NCBI GenBank assembly: GCA_963377175.1
Contig: CAUJNA010003816.1
Location: 649,501 to 713,500, forward strand
Direction of reading: 5' to 3'
From: Effrenium voratum
Taxonomy: Eukaryota > Sar > Dinophyceae > Suessiales > Symbiodiniaceae
Length of the DNA: 64,000 nucleotides
Shown here: piece by piece, positions 1 to 9,315 of the stretch
How the letters are laid out: each line of letters opens with the position of its first letter
Position numbering within the stretch: position 1 is the first letter of the stretch
The notes under the pieces: model-generated
What the model was told of the DNA's origin: nothing
The model's database searches: none
Seen by the model: only the letters and a program-made list of their open reading frames with translations
Translations under genes and position numbers: made by a program

Positions 1-247
1 CTGACCCTCGAGTAGACTTTCTGTTGCAGGCGTGGGGAGAGTTGAGCCAGGCTAAAAGCCACCATTTTTGAGGCGTGGTGCCAAAAATGTTGCGCCTTGC
101 TTGCACAAACGTGGAGCCATCGACGGAAGTTTGTGATGGCAATGCTCTCGCATGGGGGTTGCTTCTGGAACGTGCGTTGCGTGAACTGGGGCTCGTGCAG
201 CGACTGGCTCTGGAGACGTAGGCGGTGTTTTTCCGAAGCGTCGCAGC

Positions 248-1323
248 ATGTCGCTTGACAACTTTCAGGAGACCACGCTCGATCGAGTGAGCAAGGCCAA
301 CCACAAGCAAATGAAGGTCTGCTTGAGGACGGTCTATCACGTAGTGAAGATGCTTTCCTTCCCAGGGAAAAAACCCTTCTGCAAGGCCATCCTGCGCATG
401 GTAGACAAAAAGCAGAATGGCCTTTTCCTGGAAGTCACTGGCAACAACGAGCAAGAAGTTCAAAACAAATGCAGCCATACGTGGCGCACAGCTGCACGAT
501 CGTGGCCGGCTTGCTGGTGGTTCAGAATTCCAAGTGGCTCGCTGGATACTCGGCGACTGTCGGCTCGGCAGCGCAGGCCAAGGTGTTCGTCATGCCGGTG
601 GCTGCGGCCCATCCTACGGCCATGGCCCTGCAGTCCTTGTGCCCGGTGGCCAAGTCGAACATCGGGGAACTGACTTCGCACTGTCAGGGACCCGTGCGAG
701 CCGATATCGTGGGACTTCTCACACACGTAGAGATAGCTCCTACTGCCAAGCCCAAGGCGACGCTCTCCAAAAAACAAAAAAAAAAAAAAAAAAAAAAAAC
801 AATAAAACATTAAAAAAAAAAAAAAAAAAAAAAATAACAAAAAAACAGAAAAAAAACAAACAAAATAAAAAAAAAAACAAAAACAAATAAAAAAAAAAAA
901 AAAAAAACACACAAAAAAAAAAAAAAAAAGGAAACGAATCGAAGGAAGAGATTGCCATCAGCGCCTGGGGCTCGCGGATGGTGAGCGCGGCCAGAGACAT
1001 GAAGGTAGGCCAGCTGGATCGACAACTGCCTCTTGCACAAGAAGCTCGATGGGTCCGTGGAAGGCTCTTGCGAGGACTTCCTGGACTCCGACCGGCACAG
1101 CTTCAGCCACCTGACCACAGATGTTGCGGGGAAGCGCGCCGAGCGCTTGCGGCAGCTCGACTGCGACAGGGGCCACGCCATTTCCACGCCGTGGAGCCTG
1201 CAGGCCGGCGCGCTGCGAATGAAGACGGACGGCTCGGAGAAGTACGTGTCTTGCGCAGCGACCGTTGCTGCTTGCCCCTTGACTATGCAGGACCGAGCTC
1301 CTGAGCCCCTTGTCTGCAGTTGG
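248..1323 (+). CDS. RPA70-like ssDNA-binding protein, 5' part (interrupted)
   Basis: This is the 5' half of a gene whose 3' half lies at 1378-2460. An ATG at 248 opens a frame up to about 457. Frame 1 then continues from 475 to about 774, frame 3 from 945 to 980, and frame 1 again from 1009 to 1323. The frame changes can be bridged by GT...AG intervals at 458-474 (17 nt), 727-944 (218 nt, containing the A-rich tract) and 981-1008 (28 nt), all in phase 0. They could equally be indels in a decaying copy. The residues RADIVGLLTH before the tract and EEIAISAWGS after it recall one OB-fold of RPA large subunits (a DVxG strand followed by REIxLxxxxWG). Such proteins bind single-stranded DNA in replication and repair. 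The family call is by pattern only. The gene is either expressed with tiny introns or broken. Confidence 0.42.
775..930. repeat. A-rich low-complexity tract
   Basis: About 155 bases that are almost all A, broken by scattered C, T and an occasional G. It interrupts the RPA-like reading frame between its conserved OB-fold strands. It ends in AAAG followed by GAAACG, so it could be the tail of an intron, a decayed poly(A) insertion, or an assembly artefact. Confidence 0.9.
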
Positions 1324-1377
1324 GTGACAGCCCTGTAGTGCTAGACTAGAACTCATGCGCTGACAAACCGAAACGAG
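1324..1377 (+). other. Candidate 54-nt phase-0 intron in the RPA-like gene
   Basis: It begins GTGACA and ends ACGAG before GCC, and contains two in-frame stops (TAG at 1336 and 1342). Removing it joins frame 1 to frame 1 without a shift. The acceptor AG followed by G matches the other candidate introns in this window. Confidence 0.5.
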
Positions 1378-2460
1378 GCCGCTGTGGAGGTTGTGCTGCA
1401 TGGCATCTGGGTGACGAACGTGCACGGCAGCCCCAGCTATACACCTTGTAAGCACTGCCGCACCAAAATTGATGCAAGCACACAGGCCTGCAAGAAGAAG
1501 GCTGAGGGCTGCGCTTCCACGCCGAATGACGAGGTGGCTGTCCTTGCAACTTTGGACATTGCTGACCACACGGGCTGCTTGGAGCGTGTTCTCGTTGGCG
1601 AAGCTGCGCTGTGTGACTTGTCGGCTGCTGAAGATAAGCAGGCACTGCTGCGTATCCTTGACAAAGAGGGGCCCGAGGGGCTGTGCTTTCGAACTCAGCT
1701 GGACATTCGCTTGGCCACCAGCTCCAGCATGAACAAGTATCGGCCTGCGACAGACTCTACTGCTGCTACGACCCAACAGGACTCTCAAGACTCCGATAGC
1801 AAGGCTTCGATCACGACAGAGTGTCAGTTCCAGGTCCTGGCGGCGCAGCCGTGCTTGGGAAAGGCCTACGATGCTCATAGCCGCCCCATGATCAAAAAGG
1901 TGCTGCGCCTTGCCGGGTCGAGGCCAGAAGGGGCCGTGTATCCGGTTAGCAGCGTGTACACTGACGTGTCCTACTCCGGCATGGGCATCAAGGTCAACGG
2001 CGCAGTGATCTTCCCGGCCTTTGTGACCATCCTGGCACGTGCAAAGGACGCAGGCGAGCTGCGTCGATTTGGCGATCAGAGCGACGAGCACGTCTTGATT
2101 CAGCACGCCCAAGTTGTGCCTGTCGACGCGGCTGTTGCAGAGGAAGAGTTCTGCGTGGAAGCCATGCGCAGCTTTGCCCAGTGCTTGCAGTACAGCATGT
2201 CCGACGGGACTCCCCGGCTACTTCTCGGAGCGCTGACTCGCGAAGACAAAGCGGGTAAGGTCACCATGGTCGTGGAGCGCATGTTTCGTGTCAAGGACGA
2301 GGGCCAAGTGGACAACCTTGCTGCTGAGCGCTCCCTGGTCGTGGAGCTGCAGGCTGACTCCGCGCAGACCACGGCGACGAAGCGTCCGGCTGACGCCCTC
2401 GTGGCGCAAACTCCCTCCAAGGTCAAAAGCGGACGCTGGGAAATTCGGAAGGAGACCTAG
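1378..2460 (+). CDS. RPA70-like protein, C-terminal OB-fold with zinc ribbon
   Basis: About 360 codons continue frame 1 after the candidate intron. No ATG lies near the start; the first in-frame candidate is a GTG, so I treat this as a downstream exon. Near the N end, CKHC, then about ten residues on a Cys, then a further Cys five residues later form a zinc-ribbon-like pattern. It is followed by LATLDIADHTG and ERVLVGEAA. This order (Tyr, CxxC, second Cys pair, then the strand with xxIAD) matches the C-terminal DNA-binding domain of RPA1, which binds single-stranded DNA and contacts RPA2. The C terminus is a low-complexity tail rich in Thr, Ala and Lys. RPA-like proteins are also carried by Helitron transposons, so a mobile origin cannot be excluded. 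The frame ends at the first of seven TAG codons. Confidence 0.6.
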   Translation, partial: AAVEVVLHGIWVTNVHGSPSYTPCKHCRTKIDASTQACKKKAEGCASTPNDEVAVLATLDIADHTGCLERVLVGEAALCDLSAAEDKQALLRILDKEGPEGLCFRTQLDIRLATSSSMNKYRPATDSTAATTQQDSQDSDSKASITTECQFQVLAAQPCLGKAYDAHSRPMIKKVLRLAGSRPEGAVYPVSSVYTDVSYSGMGIKVNGAVIFPAFVTILARAKDAGELRRFGDQSDEHVLIQHAQVVPVDAAVAEEEFCVEAMRSFAQCLQYSMSDGTPRLLLGALTREDKAGKVTMVVERMFRVKDEGQVDNLAAERSLVVELQADSAQTTATKRPADALVAQTPSKVKSGRWEIRKET

Positions 2461-2478
2461 TAGTAGTAGTAGTAGTAG
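2458..2478 (+). repeat. Seven consecutive TAG triplets at the gene end
   Basis: TAG is repeated seven times in frame with the RPA-like coding sequence, directly after the Thr codon ACC. It is a trinucleotide microsatellite that also gives seven stop codons in a row. Confidence 0.95.
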
Positions 2479-2606
2479 CTTCGAGTCTTTTCTCACACCA
2501 TTTGAAACGCGACCAGGAAGGCGTGCTCTTTGCGAATCCCGGGCGCTAACTTCATGTTGACAGGCGGCTGTGAAAAAGGCACGAGGGCACACGAGAACTG
2601 GAACGC

Positions 2607-3488
2607 ATGCGGACTGGATGCTGTGCAGGGCCCGTCAGCAGCTTCTGGTGCAAGACTATGGCGCAGCTTGATACCATGTCGGACTGCGCTTTGCCTGCGC
2701 CATCCGACGGGTTGGAGGAATGGATAGAGGACCGCCAGCGAGCCGTCGACAGCTGCTTCAAAAACCGCAGCGCCTGGTCGGACCTGGACTGCCGAGTGTG
2801 GCAGCACGACTATAGCTTCAAGAGCATTGAAGCCTGGCCGCTGGATGCCTGCGTCGTGCACTCCGAGAACGCAAGTCAGAATGTGTTGCTGGGAAGCCTC
2901 AAAGCTGCCTGCTCCTTGGCGGACATCCACAGCTGGCTCGCAGTGCGCGTCAACGTAGTGGTCACCCTTTGTGGCCGGGAGATGACCGTCCGGGGCGCTC
3001 CGCAGGATTGGCGCCAGTACTTCGCAGACTTTGGCGCTCGTCATCTCCAAGGACACCTAGAGGACTGGACTGTAAAGCAGCCGCGCAACAGCGCGGACCA
3101 GCTCCGGCAGTGTGCTCTGGACTGCTTCACGCATTGGAAGCACCTCTGTTGCCAGCTTTGGAGGTTGGCCAAACTTCACGTCTGCGAGAAGAAAGACATG
3201 CAAGTCTTGTTCCATTGCTTTGGCGGCATCAACCGCAGCGCTGGCGCGCTCTGCGCGTGGCTCATTGTAGCCTACGGCTTTTCTGCTGCGAGCGCAATTG
3301 ATCTCTTGCTCGAGAAGCGCCCTGGCCTTCGTCCATGGCGTCATCGGAGATACGTGCTGTGGGCTCTGCACGCGGTGGAGCAAAGTCGAACTTCTTGGCG
3401 GTTAGACTTCGGCGACTGCAAGGACGACCTTGGCGAGCGTGATCTTTGTGACTCCTCCGGTCAGCATAATTACCCCGTGAGTGAGTAG
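2607..3488 (+). CDS. Dual-specificity / tyrosine phosphatase-like protein
   Basis: An uninterrupted 293-codon frame. Residues 203-211 are HCFGGINRS, the HCxxGxxR(S/T) phosphate-binding loop of cysteine phosphatases, with catalytic Cys204 and Arg210. It is preceded by the hydrophobic strand MQVLFH and followed by AGALCAWLIVAYGFSAASA, the usual helix after the P-loop. A further helix carries LLEKRPGLRPWRHRRY, resembling the recognition segment of dual-specificity phosphatases. The 120 or so N-terminal residues show no family I recognise. A second Met at residue 18 (MAQLD) or residue 24 could be the real start. It lies 146 bases after the RPA-like gene on the same strand, as in the unidirectional gene runs of dinoflagellates. 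No intron is needed. Substrate unknown. Confidence 0.72.
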   Translation: MRTGCCAGPVSSFWCKTMAQLDTMSDCALPAPSDGLEEWIEDRQRAVDSCFKNRSAWSDLDCRVWQHDYSFKSIEAWPLDACVVHSENASQNVLLGSLKAACSLADIHSWLAVRVNVVVTLCGREMTVRGAPQDWRQYFADFGARHLQGHLEDWTVKQPRNSADQLRQCALDCFTHWKHLCCQLWRLAKLHVCEKKDMQVLFHCFGGINRSAGALCAWLIVAYGFSAASAIDLLLEKRPGLRPWRHRRYVLWALHAVEQSRTSWRLDFGDCKDDLGERDLCDSSGQHNYPVSE

Positions 3489-3756
3489 AGACTGAGCGCG
3501 CAGGTAGTGATGCACGGCTTGTTGCTGAGTGCAACGAGCAGGCGAATGTTTTCGAAGCTCTGTTGTCTCAGTGGCTGACTGTCTGCAAGTGCGTGACACC
3601 CGCCTCGCACGCGACGAGCAACAACAATGCGAGCGAGTCACGAGCGCTCTAGGCTTTTGCTTCTTGCTTGTGCGCAGGCGGAAAACACCGGCGCGACGCA
3701 CGCTCGAGTCAAAGTCCGCCACGCGCAGCCTCACGCGCAGCATCATATGCCACAGC
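3489..3756. other. Intergenic, nothing recognised
   Basis: No coding frame, promoter element or RNA gene is recognised. The last 60 bases already show the CACGCGCAGC-type repeats that open the duplicated block. Confidence 0.6.
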
Positions 3757-4392
3757 ATGCGCAGCATCGCGCGCAGCGTCACGCACCGTGCCACGCACAC
3801 CTTGGCGCGCAGCATGCAGACGAGTGGCCCGGAAGCAACATAGGCGACAGGCGAAGTAATTCTCGAAAAGTTGGTAAGAGAAGCTGCCAGACAACATCAG
3901 CGCATTGAGCAACCTGCGTGACACGCTTGAGCGCTTGCACTGACTCCACGTTTTGCTCTTCGAGGGAAGCCGAGTGAAGCCGGACAACATCAGCAGATTG
4001 AACAACTCACATCAGCAGCTTGAGCATTTGTGCTCATTGCACGATGTTGCACTTGAGTGGAGCCGAGGGAAGCCGAGTGAAGCCGGACAACATCAGCAGA
4101 TTGAACAACCTACATGACACGCTTGAGCATTTGTGCTGCTTGCACGCTGTTGCACTTGAGTGAAGCCGAGGGAAGCCAAGGGAAACCGAGTGAAGCCGGA
4201 CAACATCAGCAGATTGAGCAACCTACATGACACGCTTGTGCGTTTGCATTGAGACCTCGTTATGTAAGTTTCCTGCGCTCCGGTCTCGCTCCGCCCAGGT
4301 GGTGGTGGTTTCTCCACGGTGCCTCAGGTGTTGGTTCTCCCCCGCCTCGCCTTCCGCGCCACGCGCCTGGTGGTTGGTTCAAGCTGGCGCGG
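3757..4392. repeat. Tandem duplication, copy 1
   Basis: It starts ATGCGCAGCATCGCGCGCAG and ends GGTTGGTTCAAGCTGGCGCGG. The same start, internal minisatellite and end recur in the same order at 4545-5075. Copy 1 is about 100 bases longer because it holds one more minisatellite unit. Confidence 0.85.
3891..4259. repeat. ~100-bp minisatellite, four units
   Basis: Units begin GACAACATCAGCAGATTGA at about 3891, 3984, 4087 and 4199 and end GAAGCCGAGTGAAGCCG. The last unit is partial and runs into GCATTGAGACCTCG. Units vary by substitution and by extra GGGAAGCC pieces. Confidence 0.85.
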
Positions 4393-4544
4393 AGCAATTC
4401 TCGCCCTTTGCCGCGTAGAGTTAGCTGCGGAGCAGTTCCTATGTTCCGGCTTGACGCGCGGCGGGGCTCTCAAACACCTAAGCATGTGGCGCGTGTGATT
4501 TATTACTGTGTTATGTTTTAGTCTTGTTTTGTCACACCCACGTC

Positions 4545-5075
4545 ATGCGCAGCATCGCGCGCAGCATCACACACCGCCGCCACGCACAGCTTCGCGCGCA
4601 GCATGCAGCCGCCGTATCTTTTAACATGCGCTTCGCGATCTTCCTCGATGCTGCCACTTTGAAAACATCAGCACATTGAGCAACCTGCGTGACATGCTTG
4701 AGCGCTTAGTGTGGACTCCACGTTTGCCTGTCGAGTGAAGCCGAGGGAAGCCGAGTGAAGCCAGACAACATCAGCAGATTGAACAACCTACATAACATGC
4801 TTGAGCAGTTGTGCTGCCTGCACGCTGTTGCACTCGAGTGAAGCCAAGGGAAGCCGAGTGAAGCCGGACAACATCAGCAGATTGAACAACCTCCGTGCCA
4901 CACTTCTGCATTTGCATTGAGACCTCGCTATGTAAGTTGCCTGCATGTCCAGGAGCTTCGCTCCAGTTTCGCTTCGCCCAGGTGGTGGTGGTTTCTCCAC
5001 GGTGCCTCAGGTGTTGGTTCTCCCCCGCCTCGCCTTCCGCACCACGCGCCTGGTGGTTGGTTCAAGCTAGCGCGG
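4545..5075. repeat. Tandem duplication, copy 2
   Basis: Second copy of the 3757-4392 block. It carries three minisatellite units (about 4661, 4763 and 4867) and the same terminal segment around CAGGTGGTGGTGGTTTCTCC. The 150 bases between the copies show no further repeat. Confidence 0.85.
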
Positions 5076-5140
5076 CAAAAAAATCAACATCGCGGTAGTT
5101 TGCTTGCTGCCTGTTTGTTCATGTTGGAGCCGCCCGAAGC

Positions 5141-5239
5141 ATGGTATGCATCATCGAGATCCACATGCCGAGCCACTCGATCTACACGCGCGACATGATG
5201 GTGGGCAAGATCGCGATGAGCAGGGAGAACCTGCACTGA
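5141..5239 (+). CDS. Short ORF, 32 codons, unknown
   Basis: ATG to TGA, ending MSRENLH, with mostly C- or G-ending codons, just after the duplicated block. The frame is open for several codons upstream as well, so it may be a terminal exon or the remnant of one. No family recognised. Confidence 0.2.
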   Translation: MVCIIEIHMPSHSIYTRDMMVGKIAMSRENLH

Positions 5240-5462
5240 GAAGTGCATGAAATTCCTCAACTTTTAGTGCCATATTCGAGCTACTGACAAAAAGCGGAAT
5301 CTGTCTGTGTGCAGCTTGTCGCGACTAGACTACTTGATCGCTAACAACTAACTTGCCTCCATGCTTCCGGGCCACTCGTCCTCTAGTCTAAATCCCCTAC
5401 ATCCCTCCGAGAGAGGGGTTCCAGTACACGCAAACCACTACCCCCAGGTAAATTGAGGTATG
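5240..5462. other. Non-coding, nothing recognised
   Basis: No coding or RNA signal seen between the short ORF and the 30-bp direct repeat. Confidence 0.5.
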
Positions 5463-5522
5463 TACCCTTTACATAGTGACTGTACAGTGGCTTACCCTTT
5501 ACATAGTGATTGTACAGTGGCT
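5463..5522. repeat. Two 30-bp direct repeats
   Basis: TACCCTTTACATAGTGACTG plus the next ten bases is repeated immediately, with one substitution (GTGAC versus GTGAT). Confidence 0.9.
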
Positions 5523-5640
5523 TTATATCCCATGAAAACCCCCTGGTGGTAGCTTCGGTTTGGGGGTAGTGGAAACCATCTCAGAGCTTTAGTTGAGTCT
5601 CACTGGCTGAACGCCAAGTCTCATTTCAGCTTCCCTCTGA

Positions 5641-5806
5641 TTGGTGGTTTGGTGGTTCAGAAGGGTTTCCCATTAATGCTCTGCACCAAATCCCTCCAAT
5701 CACAAAATCAAATACGAATCTAAAGTTCCCACCAATCCCCAGTTGGGGCACCTATTGGATTGGGGTTCCCACACCAAATCCCCAGTTCCCACCAATCCAA
5801 ACCACC
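5641..5806. mobile_element. Foldback element, family E copy 1
   Basis: It starts TTGGTGGTTTGG and ends with CCACCAATCCAAACCACC-type sequence, the inverted complement. Related foldbacks lie at 51059-51134 and 59191-59300. No coding capacity. Confidence 0.5.
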
Positions 5807-5821
5807 TGCCTCACGGGCTAC

Positions 5822-5941
5822 CTGATCATTCCGCGCCTGTACCACTTCAGGTCCGCGTTGAGGCACATGTCCTCTGACCTCGCGAGAGCAGTTGCAGCCA
5901 GCGAGCCCTCGACTGAAGCGAGCCGCAACAATTGGCATAGG
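5822..5941 (-). CDS. Candidate exon, unknown protein
   Basis: Open minus-strand segment of 120 bases after an AG, ending at a GT (5821-5820). One spare base enters and two leave. Most codons end in G or C, and the 3' end reads MCLNADLKWYRRGMIR. It lies beyond the copia element from the main exon series but on the same strand. No family recognised. Confidence 0.35.
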
Positions 5942-6801
5942 CTGGCAACAAAGAGAGCTTTTTTGCAGCCCCCTTCTAAAAATGAACAGAACCCAAAACA
6001 ACAAGAAGAAACAGAAAACTTGATCCAAGAACAGTGAAGGAAGGGAACCCTTGGGCTGGCCTTTTGAAAAGGAACCAACTGTCACCAAGTCTACTGATAA
6101 ACCTTGCCGCTCGCCGAGTTTGAACTGCTCAAGTCAATATGCCACCCCCTTCCCGTCCCGCCGCCTTTCCCCCTCCCCAAAGCCCATGGATCCCAACGAG
6201 TTCCTGCCTGCTAATGAGAAGGCCCTGCTCTGTGTGGTTCCAGGACCTCGGCCAGCTTGGCACTTGGCCCTCGAAACGGCGCTTGGCGGTGCAGTAGTAG
6301 GTGGCTGTGGGTCAAAACATGTACCAAAATGGCACCTTGGTGAATGGAGCCAAAGACCAGTTGGGGGAATTACGTGTTTTGCTGCCACACGGCCAAGCGC
6401 ATTTTTAAAGACAAGAAAGCCGACCCGGACATGGAATGGTTTTGCAAAGGCAATGAAGGAAATCCGCCAGGGCCTTTTGTCCGCGAAATCTGAAGGTTGC
6501 TGTGTTGCAGCCCGGAGACCCTGGGAACAATTTTGGCATAGGAACATGACAGGAAGCACCACCTAGTTTGCCAAGTAAAGCCGACCAAATCCATCAAAAT
6601 CCACTTTGTCTCACCTCTTCACCCGGAAAAGCCGGCCAAAAGCGCACCAAGTCCCCCCGCTGATTCTGCGCGTGGAGAACACAGGGCGCCTGGATCGCTC
6701 CCTTCTTCTGTGCCTGAGCACCGTCGAGTCGAGGGTCGGATGCGTTTTGAGGCTCACCCCCTGCTCACCTTGGCTTCAGAAGCAAAAGAACAGCCACACT
6801 G
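5942..6801. other. Non-coding or ambiguous stretch
   Basis: Several overlapping frames are open on both strands. The best plus-strand piece, near 6390-6492, reads RIFKDKKADPDMEWFCKG, but I found no convincing pair of splice sites. A segment around 6323 (TACCAAAATGGCACCTTGG) recurs near 60338 and belongs to a dispersed repeat. Confidence 0.35.
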
Positions 6802-6858
6802 CCCACTTACCCAGCAGAAATAAGGGGGGCCTGTCTCGGGGGGGACTATGTCTAGTGT
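6802..6858. repeat. 57-bp repeat flanking the copia element, left copy
   Basis: CCCACTTACCCAGCAGAAA to GTCTAGTGT, identical at 56 of 57 positions to 14435-14491. It ends 4 bases before the left LTR, whereas the right copy lies 126 bases beyond the right LTR, so the pair is not a target-site duplication. Confidence 0.9.
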
Positions 6859-6862
6859 AGTT

Positions 6863-6997
6863 TGATCGCGGCTCCGTCTTTGACTCAGCGGACCATCACT
6901 TCGCCTAGTGGCATCCCTGCCTAGAAGCTACGGGCCTTCCCTATTGGGCCCAACACAGCGGTAACACATGGTCAGGGCATGCAAGGACACTTTCGCA
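6863..6997 (-). repeat. 3' LTR of the copia element
   Basis: 135 bases starting TG and ending CA, matching 14174-14308 except for ATCACTTC versus ATCGCTTT. This is the short LTR size seen in many dinoflagellate copia elements. Confidence 0.92.
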
Positions 6998-7062
6998 TCC
7001 GTATTACTATCTTAAAGTGCCCTGACCGGGCCATCTTCCGGCCTCCTCGCTTATGCACACAG

Positions 7063-7960
7063 CTACGCCTTGTTTGGACTGTACACACTTTTCGCCCAGC
7101 TTGGCTTGGACTTCGCAGCCGTGCACTTCTCTGACGCCTCCTTGCTCGGGAGGTCCCACTCTGACTCCCCCTCCGTCTCACCCATGTAGAAATGCTCCGT
7201 CAGATCCGCGAGGCTCACCACTTGGCCTGCATCCGCGTCGAATTCCTCCATGAGGTACTTCAAGAGCTTGTTCCTCCATGCCGGAAAGTTGTGGAGTTTC
7301 TGGCCCCTCAAGTTCGCCAGATCGCCCACAGCGGCTCTGAACTCTTCTGCATCAGGCACAGCTGCCCGAGGCAGCTCACTCTTGATGACCTCCTTCTCCT
7401 CCTTCGCGGCCGCCTCAGCCTTCAGGAACTCCGAGGTCGCCCCACCCGCCGCCATGATCTGCTTGATGGCTTTTCCCCACCATTGGCTGCCGTCAGGCAA
7501 CGGGTCGACCGTCTCCTCCCTCAGCATATTGCCGTAGGCGATCAGCACCTGTTCCATCTGCTTGGCCGCGCGGTCTATCATGGCAGCTCCGGTCTGAACC
7601 TGGACCATGTTGGTATTCTTGGTGTAGGTGTACGTCACCTCCATGCCCGCCCCGCGGAAGAGCTTCTCATTCACCTTCTCAAGGGGCGCTCTCATCTTGC
7701 ATTGGCCCATGTTCTGCACCAGGCGGTTCTTGAACTCTGGCTCGCTGTCGAGATGCCCTCCGCATACTTCTCAAACAGGGCTCTGATCTCACCCTCCTTG
7801 AATCCCTGCACGGGCACCTTAACCATTCGCTCCGCCGATGCCGATGCCGCGAACCACACTCCTGCCACCGGTGCTGTCTGCCCTTGAGCCGGTTTCCTGG
7901 CCTTTCGGGCTTCACGTTCTGTGGTGACACTGACCTTTCCGTGTGGCTGCCCGTAACAGG
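7063..7960 (-). CDS. Extra reading frame downstream of RNase H, unknown
   Basis: About 290 codons of open, GC-biased sequence follow RNase H and end only 66 bases before the 3' LTR. The first part (frame of 7976) contains ERMVKVPVQGFKEGEIRALF. After a frame break near 7745 it continues as NRLVQNMGQCKMRAPLEKVN, then a Lys/Glu-rich helical segment (AEAAAKEEKEVIKSE) and an acidic C terminus with SLADLTEHFYMGETEG. No catalytic motif is recognised; the character is that of a helical, possibly coiled-coil protein. It could be a C-terminal extension of the polyprotein or a separate ORF. Standard copia elements end at RNase H. Confidence 0.6.
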
Positions 7961-8520
7961 TCCATAGCGTCTGCATTTTCCTTTGTCAGGGCATCCGCCA
8001 GTTGCAACCAGGTAGGGGCCCACCTCACATGTGCACCCATCCTTCTCAGTGATTCCCGCACAATCACCAGGTCAATTGCAACTCTCTTGTCCCCCACTGA
8101 ATTCGGGCTTGTAAATGTTTGCAAATGATCGTAAACAGATTTACAGTCAACGATGGCCTGGATGTTGAACTTCGGCAACACCAAATGTCTTTCCTTCAGA
8201 TTGATATCCCCCTCAATCAACTCCCCAAGATGACAGGCTAGCCACTCTGCGTGCCCAAGCCCATCAGCCAGTGCTTGCGTTTCCCCCGCAAACGTTGACC
8301 CAACGACCCGCTTCAGTCTGTAAGAACGCCAGGCTGCCGGAGTCCAAGGTGCTGTCTTTCCGTCAGCCAAATTGCGATCCGTCACGCCTACGATGTAACC
8401 CGCCTGCGTCCCTTCACGCTTGGCTTTTGCAAAAGCCGCATCTGTGTGAAGGCACAGTCTCAAGTCTTGCAAGGGTACTGCTTTCACATGCCATGACAAA
8501 TCCTGATACTGCTTTGCTCA
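7912..8520 (-). CDS. Copia RNase H domain
   Basis: Type-I RNase H, which degrades RNA in the RNA/DNA hybrid during reverse transcription. Acidic residues of the active site, counted from the Met at 8499, are Asp20 (LHTDAAFA), Glu73 (TFAGETQAL), Asp118 (AIVDCKSVYD) and Asp169 (WLQLADALTK). The frame is the same as that of reverse transcriptase, separated only by an in-frame TGA at 8518-8520, so the two were one polyprotein. It loses frame near 7930-7960 before the extra reading frame. Confidence 0.88.
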
Positions 8521-9315
8521 CTTCACCGCACGCGCAACTGTTCTGGCCTTCTCCAGGGTTGGTTTCGGAAAAAGCTGCTGACCCATGCTGACCTGTACTG
8601 CGAGATCTGGTCTCGTTTCCTTGGCCAACCACAGGGCTCCACCGAGGACACTCCGCAGGCTCTTGACCTCCTTGTCATTTACCACCTCTGTCCCAGGGGC
8701 CCGCTTTCTCAACTTTGGCTTCTCTAGCTGGTTCACGAAATCAACTTGTGACACAAAGATGATGTCTGTTGTCTCAGGACACTGTTTCAAATATGAGCCG
8801 CAAAACTTGCCCTCGTCCATCTGCCACTTTCGAAATGGAAAAGTCTGACGAAGCTTTCGGACGGCCTCATCGTAACTGGAACCCTTGCCTCCTGTCAGCA
8901 CATCATCCACATGCATCCCAAGAACACCTCCCAGTCCATGTTCTGCCGTAGGGTCCTGCCAAAAGAACACACATGGGTCCAGCTTCGACTGTTTCCACCC
9001 TTGGACTTGCAAAGTGGATACAAATTTGCTGTACCAAAGCTGAGGACTGTCATTGAACCCGTACAGTGGTTTCACGACTTCAAACAGCGTTTCAGGGTGC
9101 ACTCCGGGAATATTCACATTTCGGGGACACTTGAGGTATAACTTCCCTGCATCTCTCTTCAAGCAGTCTGCTTCCAGAAAAGCGCCTGTAACATCTCCCA
9201 GCTGCATCCTGAAACCACCGCTTGCTATCGCTTGCAGAACCACGAAGCGTCCGTTGGATGATATGGTGGGCGAGGCTGTTTTCCCCCCCTGATCAAATCG
9301 AACAGGTCCGGGTCC
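8521..9315 (-). CDS. Copia reverse transcriptase core
   Basis: RVT_2-type reverse transcriptase. The first catalytic Asp is in QLGDVTGAFLEAD, followed by KPLYGFNDSPQLWY, and the paired Asp residues are in GMHVDDVLTGG (the YVDD-equivalent box). Later RPDLAVQVSMGQQ and FPKPTLEKARTVARAV lead to the RNase H linker. Between about 9260 and 9318 two compensating one-base shifts garble the KARW to SPT segment and create a TAA at 9316. The conserved order is plain when the other frame is read (GDKDPDLFDLIRGGK). Confidence 0.92.

Noticed and set aside
775..930. Poly(A) tail of a processed retrogene
   Set aside because: The RPA-like reading frame continues on the far side of the tract, so it is not a 3' end.
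3891..4919. CRISPR-like array
   Set aside because: The repeats are ~100 bp, contiguous and diverged, with no spacers; a eukaryotic minisatellite.
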